From assembly GCF_003050935.1 (NCBI RefSeq), contig NZ_QAOX01000007.1, positions 186,001 through 250,000 on the forward strand: 64,000 nt of DNA. The letters are read 5' to 3'. Within the stretch, counting starts at the first letter, position 1; each line of letters opens with the position of its first letter. Positions 24,788-33,697 of this stretch are shown in pieces. The DNA is from Luteibacter sp. OK325. GTDB lineage: Bacteria; Pseudomonadota; Gammaproteobacteria; Xanthomonadales; Rhodanobacteraceae. Position numbers and translations under genes: made by a program. The notes under the pieces are model-generated. The model had not been told where the DNA came from. It was given only the letters and a program-made list of their open reading frames with translations, and made no database searches.

Positions 24788-26034
24788 CGCAGTCCCCGGT
24801 CCGGGCTGACCCACACCGCACGCGTGCCCTTGCGCTTCATCAGTGCCTTGGGCATCGCGACAATGGAGGTGGCCGTGTTGAGGATCCAGTACACCAGCGG
24901 GTACCAGATCATCCAGTAGTAGTTCCGGCCGATGCGCGTTTCATAGCGGCGATCGACCAGCAGGCTGATCAGGAACTGCAGCAGGCAGATCGCACCGAGC
25001 ACCACGCCGTGCCACTGCGGAAGCAGTGTTTCGATATACAGCGAACGCGGCAAATCGATGAAATGCCCGAGTACCCACAGCGTGACGATGACGGCCATGG
25101 TGTACGACCAGACCAGGCTCGTGACGTATTCGAGCGCCACCGGCCACATGCGTCGCTGGCGCCACTTGAACAACTGCTTCGTATAACGCAGCAACACCTC
25201 CGAGCCGCCCTGGGCCCAGCGCAGACGCTGCTTCCACAGGCCGCGGAGTGTTTCGGGCATCAGGATCCAGCACAGCGCATTCGGCTCGTAGCGGATTTCC
25301 CAGTGACGCATCTGCAGCCGCCAGCTGATGTCGATATCCTCGGTGACCATGTCGGTGTTCCAGTAACCGACATCGTGCAGGGCGCTCTTGCGGAAGCCCG
25401 CAATCACTCCGGACACCGTGAAGATGCGCCCGTAGACGCGCTGGGCACGCTTAATCAGGCCGATGATCGAGGAGAACTCGCCCACCTGCAGTTTGCCCAG
25501 CAGGGTGGAACGGTTGCGTATGCGCGGGTTGCCGGTGACCGCGGCCACACGCGGGCTATCCAGCATGTGTGACAGCAGCCAGTGCGTGGCGTAGTCGTCG
25601 AGCAGGGCGTCGCCGTCGACGCAGACCAGGAAGTCGGCGTTGGACGCCAGCGCGGCGGCACGCAGGCCCATCGCCTTGCCCTGGTTGCTCGACATGTGGA
25701 TCACCCGCAGCTTTGGGTACTGCTCGAGCAACTGGTCAAGCTGGGCGCCGGTGTCGTCGATCGAACCATCGTTGATCGCGATGATCTCGAAGTTCGGGTA
25801 CTGCTGCGAGGCGAGGTGCGCGATGGTCTCTCGGACTTGCTCGCCCTCGTTGTGGCAGGGCACCACGAGGGTGACCATCGGGTATTCCGGCAATTCGGGA
25901 GGCTTTACGCGCAGTGGCTCGTTGCGCTCCCAGCGCATGAAATAGATCACCCCGCCGGTCATCCAGATGAGCGACATCACCAGTGGATAGAAGAACGCGA
26001 ATTCCAGCAGTACGTGGAGCCATCCGCCGTTCAT
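24784..26034 (-). CDS. pgaC: PgaC, poly-beta-1,6-N-acetylglucosamine synthase
   Basis: The ATG at 26034 overlaps the pgaB stop (ATGA); the product has 416 residues. After two N-terminal membrane segments comes the GT2 domain with VPCHNEGEQVRETI, VCVDGDALLDD, the TEDIDISWRLQ acid pair and the QRLRW motif. Several C-terminal membrane segments follow. This is the processive GT2 layout of PgaC/IcaA, which polymerises UDP-GlcNAc and passes the chain through the inner membrane. In E. coli, activity needs PgaD and c-di-GMP. Confidence 0.95.
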   Translation of the reverse strand: MNGGWLHVLLEFAFFYPLVMSLIWMTGGVIYFMRWERNEPLRVKPPELPEYPMVTLVVPCHNEGEQVRETIAHLASQQYPNFEIIAINDGSIDDTGAQLDQLLEQYPKLRVIHMSSNQGKAMGLRAAALASNADFLVCVDGDALLDDYATHWLLSHMLDSPRVAAVTGNPRIRNRSTLLGKLQVGEFSSIIGLIKRAQRVYGRIFTVSGVIAGFRKSALHDVGYWNTDMVTEDIDISWRLQMRHWEIRYEPNALCWILMPETLRGLWKQRLRWAQGGSEVLLRYTKQLFKWRQRRMWPVALEYVTSLVWSYTMAVIVTLWVLGHFIDLPRSLYIETLLPQWHGVVLGAICLLQFLISLLVDRRYETRIGRNYYWMIWYPLVYWILNTATSIVAMPKALMKRKGTRAVWVSPDRGLR

Positions 26035-27914
26035 CGGGTGGGCTCCGGATAGGGATAGTCGGATGCCGAAATATAAGGCCGGATGGCTTCCAGGTTCGGA
26101 CGATCGTGCAGGAAGTCGTCCGGGTAGTAACCGATATGCCACGCACCTTCGGCCTGCATCGTGCGCATGCGCAGGCCGAGCTCCCGGTCTTCGATCGGCT
26201 TGTGGGTGCGCCAATCCTGCGTGGCGAACTCGAACAACGTCCGCTCGAAGCCGTTCGGAATCGTGGCCACCTGCGCGGCAAGGTGCTTGTACCAGCCGAG
26301 ACGGTCTGACTGCTGGTCCAGCTGCGGCATCGCCATCACGGCTGTCATGTCATAGGCCTTGATGAAGGCAGGCAGGCTCTGCGCTGTCCAGGCTTCCGCA
26401 TTTGGCTGCAGGATGGGCCGGGCGTACAGGTTGCGCGCGGTGCGCAGCTGCGGGCGCCACTTCTGCATACGTTGCGAGAGCTCCAGCGTGAAGTCGATCA
26501 GTGCCTGGGTGTTCTGCGCCGGTGTGTTTTTCGCCCATGGACCCAGGTTGTCGGTGTCGCGGATATAGGCATCGTCGGAGAACAACACGCCAGCCGCGTC
26601 GGCGTGCATGGCGAGATCCTCGTAGACGTCGCCGATCAGGCTGCGCACCTTCGGGTCGTAGGGCGCCAGGCGATAGTGATCGCCACCGGGCTTGGGTTCG
26701 CCGGCCAGGGAGGGCAGGTCCTTGCCGTCCGGGAAACGGAAGGCGAGCACGGGCATCCATGCGTACACGCGCACGCCGGCGCGCGTGCGCAGCTGCCACG
26801 ACACGCGTGAGAACAGGTCCGCGCGCATCGGCAGGTGACGATTCGGGAAGTACACCGCGTCGGCGACACCGTCGCCATCGGGATCCGCATAGGCCTGCAG
26901 CCAGACCTGGCTCGGGTGCAGGCGCTTGATGCGGTCGAGAAGTTTCGAGAGGTTGCGGTCCTGCTGGGCCGGATCCGGGTCGTACACGTAATCGAGGTCC
27001 ACCTGCACGGCGCGCGTGGGTTCGACACGGTCCAGGTGGCGCATCAGCCAGCCGAGCCGGTTCGCGGTGATGTTGCCGCTGACCAGCAAGCGTGGAATGG
27101 TCTTGCCGACCTCGAGGGTGGGCAGCCGGTCGCCCAGGCTAAAGGTCACCGGCATGCCGTGGGCTGCCGCGACTTCGCGGCCGACCCGTGTGTAAGCACC
27201 ATAGGGCCACGCGACGGCGCGCGGACGCACGCCCGTGTGCTCGGCGATCTCGTCGGCGCTGTGCTGGAGGTCGGCGCCGACGCGGGCGCGGTACTGCGCT
27301 TCGTCTTCATACGCGTGCGCCTTGTCGTCGTAATGCAACGACGCGGCAGCCGGCAACAGGTTGCCTTGCGGATTGGCGTTGGTCCCTTCGTGCATGCCCC
27401 AGGAGTGTGAGGCGAATTCCACCAGCCCGCCCTTGTGCATCTCGGTCACCTGGTCCCAGGTGAGGAAGCAGTCGCGATCGCAGTCCGAGCCATTGTATGG
27501 CATGCGCTTGCCGGCGGGCATGTCCATCCAGGAACCGACGATGGCGGCCACGGCGGGATAGTTGTAAGCGCGCAGCAGGGGATAGGCGCGGGTGTAGAAG
27601 CTCTCCAGGCCATCGTCGAACGTGAGCAGCACGGCGTTTGGCGGAAGCGCGGCTCCGCCGTGGCTGGCATCGACGACCTGCTGCAGGCTGACGATGTGGT
27701 AGCCGTTGGCCTTAAGCCAGTCGAAGTGCGAGATCAGGTGATCGGTGCTGGTGGCATCCGGATCGCGGTCGGCCTGAAGGCCGACATCGTCGCGGACATC
27801 GTGATAGGCGAGCACGATCAGCGAGGGTCGCGTGGGGATCGCGGTCTGTGCGAATAGGGGAAGCGTCACCCCGAGCAGGGCTAGCAGGAACAACAGCGGA
27901 CGCATGACTCTCAT
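26031..27914 (-). CDS. pgaB: PgaB, poly-N-acetylglucosamine N-deacetylase
   Basis: The 627-residue periplasmic enzyme has a signal sequence (LLFLLALLGVTLPLFAQ) and an N-terminal polysaccharide deacetylase domain. D100-D101 lie in LLTFDDG, and H170/H175 in ASHSWGMH keep the spacing of the metal site of E. coli PgaB. A C-terminal glycoside-hydrolase-like domain (about 310-610) carries DLDYVYDPDPAQQDRN and FSDDAYI. It partly deacetylates the polymer so that it can be exported. I see no lipobox cysteine after the signal sequence, unlike E. coli PgaB. An internal ATG at 27902 is an alternative start. Confidence 0.95.
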   Translation of the reverse strand: MRVMRPLLFLLALLGVTLPLFAQTAIPTRPSLIVLAYHDVRDDVGLQADRDPDATSTDHLISHFDWLKANGYHIVSLQQVVDASHGGAALPPNAVLLTFDDGLESFYTRAYPLLRAYNYPAVAAIVGSWMDMPAGKRMPYNGSDCDRDCFLTWDQVTEMHKGGLVEFASHSWGMHEGTNANPQGNLLPAAASLHYDDKAHAYEDEAQYRARVGADLQHSADEIAEHTGVRPRAVAWPYGAYTRVGREVAAAHGMPVTFSLGDRLPTLEVGKTIPRLLVSGNITANRLGWLMRHLDRVEPTRAVQVDLDYVYDPDPAQQDRNLSKLLDRIKRLHPSQVWLQAYADPDGDGVADAVYFPNRHLPMRADLFSRVSWQLRTRAGVRVYAWMPVLAFRFPDGKDLPSLAGEPKPGGDHYRLAPYDPKVRSLIGDVYEDLAMHADAAGVLFSDDAYIRDTDNLGPWAKNTPAQNTQALIDFTLELSQRMQKWRPQLRTARNLYARPILQPNAEAWTAQSLPAFIKAYDMTAVMAMPQLDQQSDRLGWYKHLAAQVATIPNGFERTLFEFATQDWRTHKPIEDRELGLRMRTMQAEGAWHIGYYPDDFLHDRPNLEAIRPYISASDYPYPEPTR

Positions 27915-29962
27915 TCTCCCCAGTGCAGGGTCAGATCGAGGACGACGCGATGTTCGCGGCGGCCATCGTAGGGTTGGTTGTGCCAGCCGATGCCCCAGCC
28001 CAGGCGGATGCCTGCGCGTGGCTGGAAGATCTGGCCGTAGCGCACGCTGGCCATCCAGTCGGTGGCGTAGCCTTGTTCGTCGTACTCACCGACGGCGACA
28101 TCCACGCGCTGGGTGACCTGGCGCTCATAGAACTGGCCGAGCAGGTTCTGCAGACGGCCAGTGAGCGCGTAGCTGTTGTCGCGGCGAGGATTGAAGTAGG
28201 GGCGGTCGGTCTGCGTGTTCATCGAGCCGCCCACTTCCACGCCACCGTCGAGCGCGAGGTTGGGCGCGGTGTACACGCGCTGGGTGAAGGCGGCCAGCCA
28301 GCTCGTGCGCTTGTTGCCGTCGCTGAAGTTGTCGCGGGCCACGCCCAGTCGCGCATGCGTGAGCTCACTCGCCCGCCACGTCACGGCGGTTTCGAGGGTC
28401 TTTGCCGAGATACCGTAATACTGAGCGCGCAACGGCGTGTCTTCCCCGGCCGTGCTGAAGTCGGTGGCAATCGCCCAGTGGTCGCTTATGGCCCAGTTTA
28501 CGCCGGCTTCCAGAGCGGTCTTGCCCACGTACCTGTCCGCGGCGGGCAGCGCCTGTACATAGGCTTCGAGGCCACGCGCGTAGCCACGAACACCGAAGCC
28601 GAACCGTGTCCGGCGGACGTCGCCTTCGGGCAGGTCGGCGGTGGAATAGCGGCCCAGCGCGACGACGCGCCAGTGATCGTCGATCAGCGGGCTTTCGATG
28701 GTCGCCAGGGTGGCGCTGTCGCGGTCGCCATAGTCGGGGCTGGAACCCTTGCCGTTTTCCTGGCTGATATCGAACTGCCAGCCTCGCTCGCGATCCCACG
28801 ACTGCACGGCGCGGCCCACGCGATCGGTACGGTTGCCCAGGACCCGTGCCTGGGCGAGGTTTTCATCGATGCCTTCGTAATCGTGGAGCGCACGCTGGGT
28901 GTCCGCCGCATCGAGATAGGAATCGACGTCCCGGGGATTCAAGGTATCGGCGATGGCGAGGTCTTCCTGGGCGCGACGCGGCCAGCCGCGCGCCAACTCC
29001 ACCATGCCAAGTTGGCGGCGGATATCCGAATCAGCCGGTGCCTCGCGGCTCAACGGGACGATGCGCGCATAAGCGTCAGCCTGCATATCCACGATGCTGC
29101 GCGCCGAGATCGCGGCGGACTCGGCATCGAATTTCCGGGGATTCTGGATCGGCAGGCGAATACCGGGCACGTGAACCCAGGGCTGTTCCTTGGCCGCGAG
29201 GGTGTCGATCATGGTGATCGCCTTGCTCGTCTGGCCCGACTCCAGATAGGCGTACATGAGGCCGATACGCGGGTCGAGATCGGCGGCGTCGTAAGGGCCT
29301 GGCTCCTTTGCGATGCTGTCTTCGTAAACCTGCGCAGCTTCCGCGGGACGACGCTTGGCGAGGAGGGCATCCGCGGCGTTGCGCTCCGCATACGCGGGCA
29401 GGGTGACGCCCTGCTTGCGCAGGGCATCGTAACGCTGCACCGCTTCATCCATGAGGCCTGCCTGGTCCAGCGCGACGATGAGGTCGAACTGTGCCCGCTG
29501 GCGCATATCCGCGGGAAGCAGGGGATCGTCGGCAAGGCGCCGCGCATCGGTGGCGGCGCGATCCGCTTCGGCGTACGGCGTGCGCGGATCTGCCGGTTCG
29601 CCCACCGCCCAGCGGGTTTCCCGAGCGACATGGTCGGCCTCCAGACGCGACCGGTCGACCTGGCTTTGCGGCGGATGCAGCGTCACCGCCAGTTCCATGG
29701 CGCGGGTCGTGGCGCCCAGTTCCGTCAACAAAGTGACGTTGAGCGCCTGTGCTTCGCGGTCGTCGGGCCAGCGATCGAGGATCGCCTGGCAATGCGCCAG
29801 GGCGTCTACCCGGTGCCCCTGTTCTCGCTCCTGGCGAACCCTGGTCATGAGCGCATCGCGCTCAGGCGGTGCCGCAGCCCATGTCACGGCCCCGTGCAGA
29901 GCCAGAAGCAGCGCCAGGCACAGCCTCGCGCGTGGCATGCGGATGTCCCGCCGAAAAATCAT
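27911..29962 (-). CDS. pgaA: PgaA, poly-N-acetylglucosamine export porin
   Basis: The protein of about 683 residues has a signal peptide ending near VTWAAAPP. A TPR-like superhelical half (about 20-400, many Ala-rich helix pairs) and a C-terminal beta-barrel (about 420-683) follow, ending in VLDLTLHWGE. This is the PgaA arrangement, in which the periplasmic TPR binds PgaB and the barrel exports the polymer. The start is uncertain: GTG at 29983 and ATGs at 29977, 29962 and 29938 are in frame, with no strong ribosome site at any of them. It is the promoter-proximal gene of pgaABCD, whose genes all overlap by ATGA. Confidence 0.92.
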   Translation of the reverse strand: MIFRRDIRMPRARLCLALLLALHGAVTWAAAPPERDALMTRVRQEREQGHRVDALAHCQAILDRWPDDREAQALNVTLLTELGATTRAMELAVTLHPPQSQVDRSRLEADHVARETRWAVGEPADPRTPYAEADRAATDARRLADDPLLPADMRQRAQFDLIVALDQAGLMDEAVQRYDALRKQGVTLPAYAERNAADALLAKRRPAEAAQVYEDSIAKEPGPYDAADLDPRIGLMYAYLESGQTSKAITMIDTLAAKEQPWVHVPGIRLPIQNPRKFDAESAAISARSIVDMQADAYARIVPLSREAPADSDIRRQLGMVELARGWPRRAQEDLAIADTLNPRDVDSYLDAADTQRALHDYEGIDENLAQARVLGNRTDRVGRAVQSWDRERGWQFDISQENGKGSSPDYGDRDSATLATIESPLIDDHWRVVALGRYSTADLPEGDVRRTRFGFGVRGYARGLEAYVQALPAADRYVGKTALEAGVNWAISDHWAIATDFSTAGEDTPLRAQYYGISAKTLETAVTWRASELTHARLGVARDNFSDGNKRTSWLAAFTQRVYTAPNLALDGGVEVGGSMNTQTDRPYFNPRRDNSYALTGRLQNLLGQFYERQVTQRVDVAVGEYDEQGYATDWMASVRYGQIFQPRAGIRLGWGIGWHNQPYDGRREHRVVLDLTLHWGE

Positions 29963-30254
29963 CAAAGTCGATCCCATCCCCACAACATGACCCGTATCAG
30001 CCGCGCGGTATGTCCATTCCCGGCAACGGCGGCTAAAAAGAAGCGTGGAATAGTAAAGGCAAGCCCCGTGCCAGCTATGTCAACGCGACACCTTCACGCC
30101 CTGGGCCCGACGCTTCGCGTTCAGCTCACTGATACGGGCCGGCAGCGGTTCTGGATGCAGCGGGCATCGCGGTCTATGCCATTCCTCCGATTCACGTCGG
30201 GAGCGGAAGGCGCTACAACGGGCGGGTTGGGTCTGAATCCCGAGGTGACCGGCG
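29963..30254. promoter_or_regulatory. Divergent promoter region between pgaA and the DUF1624 gene
   Basis: About 290 bases lie between the two divergent starts. An AT-richer stretch at 30030-30060 is the only promoter-like composition. I see no c-di-GMP riboswitch core, no clear inverted repeat and no small gene. Confidence 0.35.
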
Positions 30255-31442
30255 ATGGTGGAACCGCATGCTTCTAACGCAGCCGTGGCCTCGACGGCGC
30301 CCCTGCCGCGCCTGGACTTCATCGACGCCCTGCGCGGGCTGGTCATCGCGCTCATGGTCCTTGACCACACGCGTGACTTCGTCAACCAGCAGGCCTTCCT
30401 GTTCGATCCTCTGGACCTGGACAAGACCTCGGTCGCGCTGTTCCTCACCCGTTGGGTGACTCATCTGTGCGCACCGACGTTCGTCATGCTGTCGGGCGTA
30501 TCTATCTTCCTGCAGGCCAATCGTGGCAAGACGGGATGGGCGCTCTCGCGATTCCTGCTCACCCGCGGTCTCTGGCTGATCGTCCTCGAAGTCACCGTGG
30601 TCGATTTTGGCTTCGACTTCCGTCCGGCAATCTTCCTGCAAGTGATTTATGCGATCGGCCTGAGCATGGTGCTGATGTCCGCCGCGGTGCACCTGCCGCG
30701 CCGTGGGGTGCTTGCCCTGGGCATCGTATTGGTTGCCGGCCATAACCTGTTCGATGGTGTCGACGCCGCCACCCTGGGTGCCTGGGGCCTGCCGTGGCAG
30801 CTGCTCATGCAACCCGGTCCGCTGCCGTTCGGTTTCATTGCGTATCCGGTGCTGCCGTGGTTCGGCCTGATGTGCGTGGGTTACGGTATCGGCGGGGTCT
30901 ATCTGCTCGAGTCCTCACGGCGGACCCGTACGCTTGCGTTAATGGCGATTGCCATGCTGCTGCTCTTCTTCGTGTTGCGCCTGCCGAACCTCTATGGCGA
31001 TCCAAGGCCGTGGACGGTTCCGGCCGATCACGAGCTGACGCCGCTCGCGATCATGTCGGTAGCGAAGTACCCACCTTCGCTCGACTACGTGCTCGTTACG
31101 CTGGGTATTTCGACACTGCTGGGGCTCGCGTTGGGTCGCGCGCCGGCGTGGTTGCTCAAGCCGTTCCTGGCGTTCGGCCGTACGCCGATGCTCTCGTACC
31201 TGTTGCACATCTATCTTGCGCACACCTTCGCAGTGGTCATCGCGCAGTTCTACGGCGTGCCGGCCAGGCACTTCATCGGCACGTTGAGCGATCCGTCGCG
31301 GCTTCGTGCCGATGGGTGGGGTTTGTCACTCTGGGGTACGTACGCCGTGTGGCTGGCGGTGCTCGTGGTGCTGTATCCCATCGCCACTGCTTATGCGCGA
31401 TACCGGGCCACGCATAAGAAGTGGTGGTTGAGCTATTTGTGA
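30255..31442 (+). CDS. DUF1624 / heparan-alpha-glucosaminide acetyltransferase-like membrane protein
   Basis: The 395-residue protein starts at an ATG preceded by GAGGTG. The opening RLDFIDALRGLVIALMVLDHTRDF is the DUF1624/HGSNAT-like signature, in which the conserved histidine (LDHTRD) may take part in acyl transfer across the membrane. About ten membrane segments follow. It is transcribed away from pgaABCD. Acetyl transfer to a periplasmic sugar is the family-based guess; a link to the PNAG operon is possible but unproven. It ends 3 bp from the convergent galB-type gene. Confidence 0.82.
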   Translation: MVEPHASNAAVASTAPLPRLDFIDALRGLVIALMVLDHTRDFVNQQAFLFDPLDLDKTSVALFLTRWVTHLCAPTFVMLSGVSIFLQANRGKTGWALSRFLLTRGLWLIVLEVTVVDFGFDFRPAIFLQVIYAIGLSMVLMSAAVHLPRRGVLALGIVLVAGHNLFDGVDAATLGAWGLPWQLLMQPGPLPFGFIAYPVLPWFGLMCVGYGIGGVYLLESSRRTRTLALMAIAMLLLFFVLRLPNLYGDPRPWTVPADHELTPLAIMSVAKYPPSLDYVLVTLGISTLLGLALGRAPAWLLKPFLAFGRTPMLSYLLHIYLAHTFAVVIAQFYGVPARHFIGTLSDPSRLRADGWGLSLWGTYAVWLAVLVVLYPIATAYARYRATHKKWWLSYL

Positions 31443-31445
31443 CTA

Positions 31446-32162
31446 TTACAACGTACCGACCACGGCCGGGAATACCGACTCATACGCCTCACCGTACGTC
31501 ATCGGCGTACCGGAATTGCGGCCGCCCTGAACACCGCGCTGCAAGGCCACCCGCGTGTAGTACTCCCACAGGTGCTCCTGCCCCTGCATGCACTCGATGG
31601 CGGCCCGCTTCTTGTCCCAGGCATCGGTAATGTTGAGGATCGTGTCGGGTTTCCAGCCGCATTGTTCCGGCTGATGCGGTTCGAAGAGATAAACCTGCGG
31701 GGCACCGATCACCGGCGTCTCGGGGTTGTGGCCATGTGCCTGGGCGACGATGCGCGCTTCCTGGGCGAACGCGCTGACCGCGACATGGTCGGCGTTGTAC
31801 GGGTCCAGACGCGAGTGGGTCATGGCCCAGGCGGGGCGAACGGCGCGGTACAGGTCCGCCAGGCGGAATAGCGACTCCTGGGCCAGCGTGATCGGGTAGT
31901 CGCCGAGGTCCCAGAACTGGATGTCGGAAACGCCCAGGTGCGCCGCGGCGTTCTCGGCTTCCTCGCGACGTCCGGACTTCACGTTGTCCAGCGTCATGCC
32001 GGGCTTGCGCCAGAGCTTGGCCGACTCACCGCGCTCGCCATACGACAGGCAGACGACCGTGACATCCCAGCCGGCCGCCGCGTGCAGGGCGATGGCGCCG
32101 CCGGCGCGCCACACGAAGTCGGCCGAGTGCGCGCTGACTACCAATGCTGTTTTCTTCGTCAT
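31446..32162 (-). CDS. galB: 4-oxalomesaconate hydratase, GalB type (PIG-L family)
   Basis: The 238-residue PIG-L/LmbE-fold protein has VVSAHSADFVWRAGGAI, CLSYGERGESAKLW and FWDLGDYP. This set is close to what I recall for Pseudomonas putida GalB rather than for GlcNAc deacetylases. The zinc site would use the first His/Asp (AHSAD) and a later His (NADHVAV). GalB adds water to 4-oxalomesaconate to give 4-carboxy-4-hydroxy-2-oxoadipate, the substrate of the aldolase encoded at the other end of this operon. It is the last gene of the run, 26 bp after the porin gene. Confidence 0.85.
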   Translation of the reverse strand: MTKKTALVVSAHSADFVWRAGGAIALHAAAGWDVTVVCLSYGERGESAKLWRKPGMTLDNVKSGRREEAENAAAHLGVSDIQFWDLGDYPITLAQESLFRLADLYRAVRPAWAMTHSRLDPYNADHVAVSAFAQEARIVAQAHGHNPETPVIGAPQVYLFEPHQPEQCGWKPDTILNITDAWDKKRAAIECMQGQEHLWEYYTRVALQRGVQGGRNSGTPMTYGEAYESVFPAVVGTL

Positions 32163-32188
32163 GAGGGAATCCGTTTACAGGGGAGGGG

Positions 32189-33628
32189 TCAGTCGCCGCC
32201 GCCGGTCTTGTCGAAGCCGAGCATGTAGCCCAGATCCATCTTCAGGCTCACGCCGTAGACGAACATGTTCTTCGGGAAGATGGCGGTATTGGTGATGCTC
32301 GAGTTATCGGGATGCACGATGTACTGCAGGCTGGGCATCAGTTCGAGGCCGCGTGCGACGTGCCAGCCGTAAGTCAGTTCGTAAGCAGTCTGGTGCGCGG
32401 CGTTGGTGCCGTGGCCGCCCTTCTTGGCGCGCGCGTCGCGAAGGAATTCGCGCTCGCGCGGCGTGAGCTCGAACTCGGAGATCGAGAAGTTGAGCGTATC
32501 GGTCGGTCGGCTGGCGAAGGGCGCCGTCCAGACGAACCCCGCATAGACCTGCTGGCGCATGATCTCGGCCTCATCGAGCTGTTGCACGATGCCGCCGAAA
32601 ACGTTGAAGCTCTGTGCGCTGGCATCGTTCGGACGCCAGATGACGCGGTCGCCCATGATGTACACGCCATCGCGGCTACTGTTGACCGTGCGTGCAGTGC
32701 CGCCGAACAGCGCCTTCGATCGACCCGCCGTATTGAAGTACGGGTCGGTAAGCGGTGCGGTGCTCACGAACGCGCCGACCTTCAGTTCAAAGGGATAACG
32801 CGTCTTCGTCGGGTCGGCGTTCTGCCAGGCCCATTCCACCGGAACCGTGACGCCGGTGGCACTGCCGACCGAGAAATCAAGGCCATTGCTCGCCGATGTC
32901 GTGGGGTTGACCTCGAAGACACCGGTTTCGATGTACGTATGCGGCGTCGGTTTGACTTTGACGTTCAGACCCCACGTGGCCGACGGAAGCAGGCTGAAGC
33001 CGGCTTCGGAAACCAGGATGCGCGGCTCGCCGCAGGTATCGGCGGACTCGAACTGGCAGTTGGTCACGAGGTGACCGTAGTACGTGGTGGTGCCGAGACG
33101 TCCCGCCGTGATGTCGAGTTTGTCGTCGAACAGTTTCTGCTCGTAGGCAAACAGGCCGAGATGCCAGCGATAGAATTCGTTCTTGTAAATGTACTGCTGC
33201 TTGGTGAACGTACCGGTGACGTACTTGTTCAGGCTCTCGCCATAGTCGCGATACACGGTGAAGTGGAACGATCCACCACTCACGCCCATCATCTTGTCGA
33301 GGTCGAAGTCGGCACCGATGTTGAACTGGCCGACGTTGGAATGACCCTGGTAGATGCCGCCGGTGGTGTTGTTGGCGTACTGGTCGATCAGCGCACTACG
33401 GAGCTTGATGCCTTTGTCCCTCAGGGACTTTGCCACGTCCGAGAACGGTCCCTTCGACGCCTGGCCCGTCGTCGGCGACGTTTCCGTCGTGTCGGACTCG
33501 CTCGGGGCGGCCGTGGACGAACTCGAAGCGGGCACGATTGATCCGGCGCTCTGGGCCAACGCCATGGTCGGCGCGAGGGCGGTGACCAGGCTACATAGGA
33601 CGATGGCGATGTAAGTCTTGCGATTCAT
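32189..33628 (-). CDS. Carbohydrate/organic acid porin, OprB family
   Basis: The gene has a strong ribosome site (GGGAGGG) before the ATG at 33628. The 479-residue product begins with a signal peptide (cleavage near MALAQSAG) and a Ser/Thr/Ala-rich linker. A 16-18 strand beta-barrel of the OprB type follows, with TAGRLGTTTYYGH and AYELTYGWHVARGLELMPSLQYI. OprB-like porins admit sugars or small acids across the outer membrane. Located inside an aromatic-acid operon with a DctA-type permease, it probably admits the pathway substrate. It ends GFDKTGGGD rather than in an aromatic residue. Confidence 0.85.
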   Translation of the reverse strand: MNRKTYIAIVLCSLVTALAPTMALAQSAGSIVPASSSSTAAPSESDTTETSPTTGQASKGPFSDVAKSLRDKGIKLRSALIDQYANNTTGGIYQGHSNVGQFNIGADFDLDKMMGVSGGSFHFTVYRDYGESLNKYVTGTFTKQQYIYKNEFYRWHLGLFAYEQKLFDDKLDITAGRLGTTTYYGHLVTNCQFESADTCGEPRILVSEAGFSLLPSATWGLNVKVKPTPHTYIETGVFEVNPTTSASNGLDFSVGSATGVTVPVEWAWQNADPTKTRYPFELKVGAFVSTAPLTDPYFNTAGRSKALFGGTARTVNSSRDGVYIMGDRVIWRPNDASAQSFNVFGGIVQQLDEAEIMRQQVYAGFVWTAPFASRPTDTLNFSISEFELTPREREFLRDARAKKGGHGTNAAHQTAYELTYGWHVARGLELMPSLQYIVHPDNSSITNTAIFPKNMFVYGVSLKMDLGYMLGFDKTGGGD

Positions 33629-33697
33629 TGAGCAAATCCCTCCCCGATCGCGGAGTCGAGGGACTTCGCGAGGCTTGTAAAGCGGACGATGTGAGGA

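Noticed and set aside
29963-30254. c-di-GMP riboswitch ahead of pgaA
   Set aside because: The conserved GEMM core and its paired helices could not be found on either strand.
27923-30277. A 784-codon plus-strand frame opposite pgaB/pgaA
   Set aside because: It is antisense to two clearly coding genes with intact motifs, and its own translation has no recognisable domain.
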